NCBI RefSeq assembly: GCF_035222275.1
Contig: NC_085883.1
Coordinates: forward strand, 1-64,000
DNA from: Podospora bellae-mahoneyi
Lineage: Eukaryota > Ascomycota > Sordariomycetes > Sordariales > Podosporaceae
Length of the DNA: 64,000 nt
Reading direction: 5' to 3'
The notes beneath the pieces were generated by a model, which was not told the DNA's origin, did no database searches, and was given only the letters and a program-made list of their open reading frames with translations. Shown piece by piece: positions 61,598 through 64,000 of the stretch (position 1 is its first letter; each line of letters begins with the position of its first letter). A program made the translations under genes and the position numbers.

Positions 61598-62943
61598 AAG
61601 GTTTTGGTAGGTGTTGTTTGGTTAATAGAAAAATCTTCTATCAGGGATATGCTGGAAGAACATGGTGAATATCTAGATGGCACAGATGGATTCATGAGGT
61701 ACAAGTTGTAAATTGCTAGCCAGTGTCTTGTCCCAAAGTTGTACCTGTTACATAACTACCCACTCTACCCTCCATGCTGTTCTCTTTTATCACCCCCCCT
61801 TCTCTTCGCTTTCCCGCCGAGATAAAGTCAAACGTCCAACGCCATCCAACTCCCTCGACCCAGTCATCTCAGACAACATCCCGGGACAACAACCCCCTAA
61901 GCCCAAGTCGATCGCTTGCAACACCGGTTTGCACCTTTGGAAAACCACGCGACCGTCATCCACATGCTCCGTCCAATGTTCCTGTAACAGCTGTTCAAGT
62001 CGCCGCTTGGTTTTCCGCTGCCACCGCAGCCGGTAACCGAGTACCCATTTCCATAGCGCGGTCCCGCGGAGCACGGGTCGTTTTGGAAGCCACGGTCGGA
62101 CACGGCGATAATATGCCAGTCGTGGGCGATGGTGCTGGTTGGTTCTTGTGGCTCCTGTGTTGAGGGTAAAGATTGCAGTAAAATGACTCGGGACGTAATG
62201 AAGGCTCTCTAGTGCTTGGACATGGAGGTGAGAGCAAGTCTAGAGGGAAGGTTGACCGCTTACATACATGTACCACTCAGGCCATTGACTTGCATGTCTG
62301 GCATCTTGACAATTCCGTCGGCTGCAAAGCCGTGCTATCAAGACCGAACCGACAAGGTCCACCCAAATATGAGGCAAGTATGCAGAATTGGGGCTGAGGC
62401 ACATCGATTTCTTCTCGCTTGTTCCAGGATTCAAAATGGTGAGCTCGGTTGTATTACGCAACTTAGGTATGCTGGGAGCCGCGTAAGTATCATTCCAAAT
62501 CACCTCTAAAAGTGAGAATGCTCCCAGATTGAGAGAGTATATCAACTTGGTACCTATTGCCGGAAATCGCTCCGTAGAATAACATCAACGTAAGCAATAG
62601 CCTCCTCTTTGAGTAGTGCTGACAGCTTCCTCTGATGGCCTAGCCCTGGTCCTCGCTGTGTGAGCTGAATAGGCTGTTAGAACACAAGTAGGTGGTTGGA
62701 TCATGACAAGGCCTGTACCCACCATGTTAGATGAGGTTATTGCGGTTGCCTGATGTAGTTGTGCTTGCCTTGCCAGGGAACCGCAATTGCATCAAAACAT
62801 GTCCGAGCGATATCTTCATCACTCGCAGCAAGACTATAATGAGATGGCTGATGAGCATTGCTATATCGGCACTGTGTTATTTTTTTCTTCCATCCATATC
62901 CTGTCATTTAGTCATTGACCATCCCAGCCCAGTTGAGTTTCTT
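61598..62943. other. Intergenic between convergent genes
   Basis: 1.35 kb between the LVIVD gene and the transporter, 3' end to 3' end. Several frames overlap at 61700-62280. A minus-strand frame near 61900-62160 contains spaced cysteines (NDPCSAGPRYG, SVTGCGGSGKP, LNSCYRNIG) but no signal peptide or clear start, so I do not call a gene. The rest holds nothing I can recognise. Confidence 0.45.
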
Positions 62944-64000
62944 TTACATGAAGCTGTTAATAATCGTCACAACCGTCGTGTACACCATCCCCACCAAGCC
63001 CAGTACCACCATGGCAAGATCTCCAAGTTTGGCAGCCTTGGTTTCGGCCGCCCCCTTGTAGTGAAGCCAGGCTGGGTAGACGTAGACGAGCGGAACGCAA
63101 GCCGCACTCCCGATAAGGGCGACAAACTTGTCAAGATTTCCTGTTCCCAGCATCGAGATGACTCCACAAAGGCAAACCATGGCGAAGCGGAACCCATTCT
63201 TGATCCACTTTGTCTTCAAACTCTTCTTGCCTGACTTGCGTCCAAAGATCTTGGTTTCGAGGATTCTGAGCGCGGGAAACAGCTGAACCGGCGTGCCGAC
63301 CAGGATGGCAACCGAGTACAGGAACTGAATCGCGTTGACAAGCTTTGAATCTTGGGGAAAGTTGTTGATGATTTCGATCTGAGTGTCCAGACCAAAGGTG
63401 GCATAGCACAGGGCGCCGACGCTTGTGAAAACGATAGTGATGATCAACATCACAACGCCCAGCAACCACTCGAACTTTTCCGGCCTGGCCATGCTCGACT
63501 GAATGGGCAAAATCAGGCCGATCCCTTCAAATGTGAAAATGGCCGACCCAATCATCATGGTGTACCTATCCGGGTTGAACATGACCACACCCTTGTCCAT
63601 CCCTCCCATATCCACCAAACTCGTGATATCATGCCAATAAATGTAGGTAACCCCAACCAGGATACACGCGTCCGCCAGCAATGCCGCAGGTCCCAGTTTG
63701 GAAATATTCCTGATCCAACTCAAAGGTACCAGAATCACCAACTGCAGCGCGATTAGTCCAGCCGTTGTGAAGCTCCGACTATCCTTCATCACCGCCTCGA
63801 AGAATGTCAACAAATTCTCCGCCACAAACACAATGCCCGCGCATACAAACCCCAACTGGCTCAGCGCGATACTCGCCAAAATCAGGCCCCTCATCCTGCC
63901 CCCGGCAACGGCATACCCAATCTCGCCGTAGCCCCCCCTATACCTCTCCTTCAGCTCCAGTAGCAGGTGAAACGCCCACATCGAAATCGCCGACACACCC
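62944..64000 (-). CDS. Vacuolar amino-acid transporter, AVT type, partial
   Basis: The frame runs off the right edge of the window, so the N-terminus is missing; about 352 residues are visible. It has at least eight hydrophobic segments (for example GLILASIALSQLGFVCAGIVF, trimmed here to its core ALSQLGFVC, then LIALQLVILVPL, LLADACILVGV, VVMLIITIVF, LYSVAILVGTP and MVVLGLVGMVYT). The word IFTFEGIGLILPIQ is characteristic of the Aa_trans family, especially the Avt3/Avt4 branch that exports neutral amino acids from the vacuole. The stop is at 62944. This looks like a conserved housekeeping gene beyond the cluster. Confidence 0.85.
   Translation of the reverse strand, partial: GVSAISMWAFHLLLELKERYRGGYGEIGYAVAGGRMRGLILASIALSQLGFVCAGIVFVAENLLTFFEAVMKDSRSFTTAGLIALQLVILVPLSWIRNISKLGPAALLADACILVGVTYIYWHDITSLVDMGGMDKGVVMFNPDRYTMMIGSAIFTFEGIGLILPIQSSMARPEKFEWLLGVVMLIITIVFTSVGALCYATFGLDTQIEIINNFPQDSKLVNAIQFLYSVAILVGTPVQLFPALRILETKIFGRKSGKKSLKTKWIKNGFRFAMVCLCGVISMLGTGNLDKFVALIGSAACVPLVYVYPAWLHYKGAAETKAAKLGDLAMVVLGLVGMVYTTVVTIINSFM

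Noticed and set aside
61713-62280. Overlapping frames, including a minus-strand Cys-containing stretch
   Set aside because: No signal peptide, family motif, or splice model gave a coherent protein; several frames overlap on both strands.

Overview
The window looks like the left end of a filamentous ascomycete chromosome (Pezizomycotina, probably Sordariomycetes). Four things point there. The first bases, CCTAACCCTG, match the C-strand of the (CCCTAA)n telomere repeat. The repeats of the first 31 kb carry heavy repeat-induced point mutation (RIP: CpA to TpA on both strands, CpG kept). The genes have 52-80 bp introns with GTRNGN donors and CTAAC-like branch sites. The gene content is a typical fungal secondary-metabolite locus. 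The species is not identified.

Layout. (1) 1-3310: a subtelomeric AT-rich minisatellite with a period near 60 bp. (2) 3311-23875: strongly mutated repeat DNA. It holds two copies of a long unidentified repeat (copy A split at 4830-6392 and 14134-15600; copy B 16030-20060), ~200-bp tandem repeats with a GC-rich cap, a solo LTR with a CGCTA target duplication, Fot1/pogo-like transposase remnants, and a complete but RIP-inactivated Ty3/gypsy chromovirus (6393-14133). (3) 23876-31517: a second, far more mutated retrotransposon of the same family, bounded by a perfect CCCTT target duplication. It sits in otherwise normal-GC DNA. (4) 31518-64000: a gene-rich region of normal base composition.

The gene region appears to hold a biosynthetic cluster: two divergent short-chain dehydrogenases, an NRPS-like A-T-R carboxylate reductase, a non-reducing polyketide synthase (SAT-KS-MAT-PT-ACP-ACP-TE, 2120 aa after splicing), a TetX-like FAD monooxygenase, an old-yellow-enzyme family reductase, a phenol-hydroxylase-like FAD monooxygenase and an O-methyltransferase. 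A secreted beta-lactamase-like serine hydrolase, a secreted collagen-like protein, a secreted LVIVD-repeat protein and a truncated AVT-type amino-acid transporter follow. My working model (inference) is that the PKS makes and releases an aromatic acid, the A-T-R enzyme reduces it to an aldehyde, and the oxidoreductases and methyltransferase tailor the ring. No cluster-specific transcription factor, P450 or efflux pump is visible.

Exon structures were built by hand from splice signals. In every spliced gene the exon lengths sum to a multiple of three and the joins restore family motifs.
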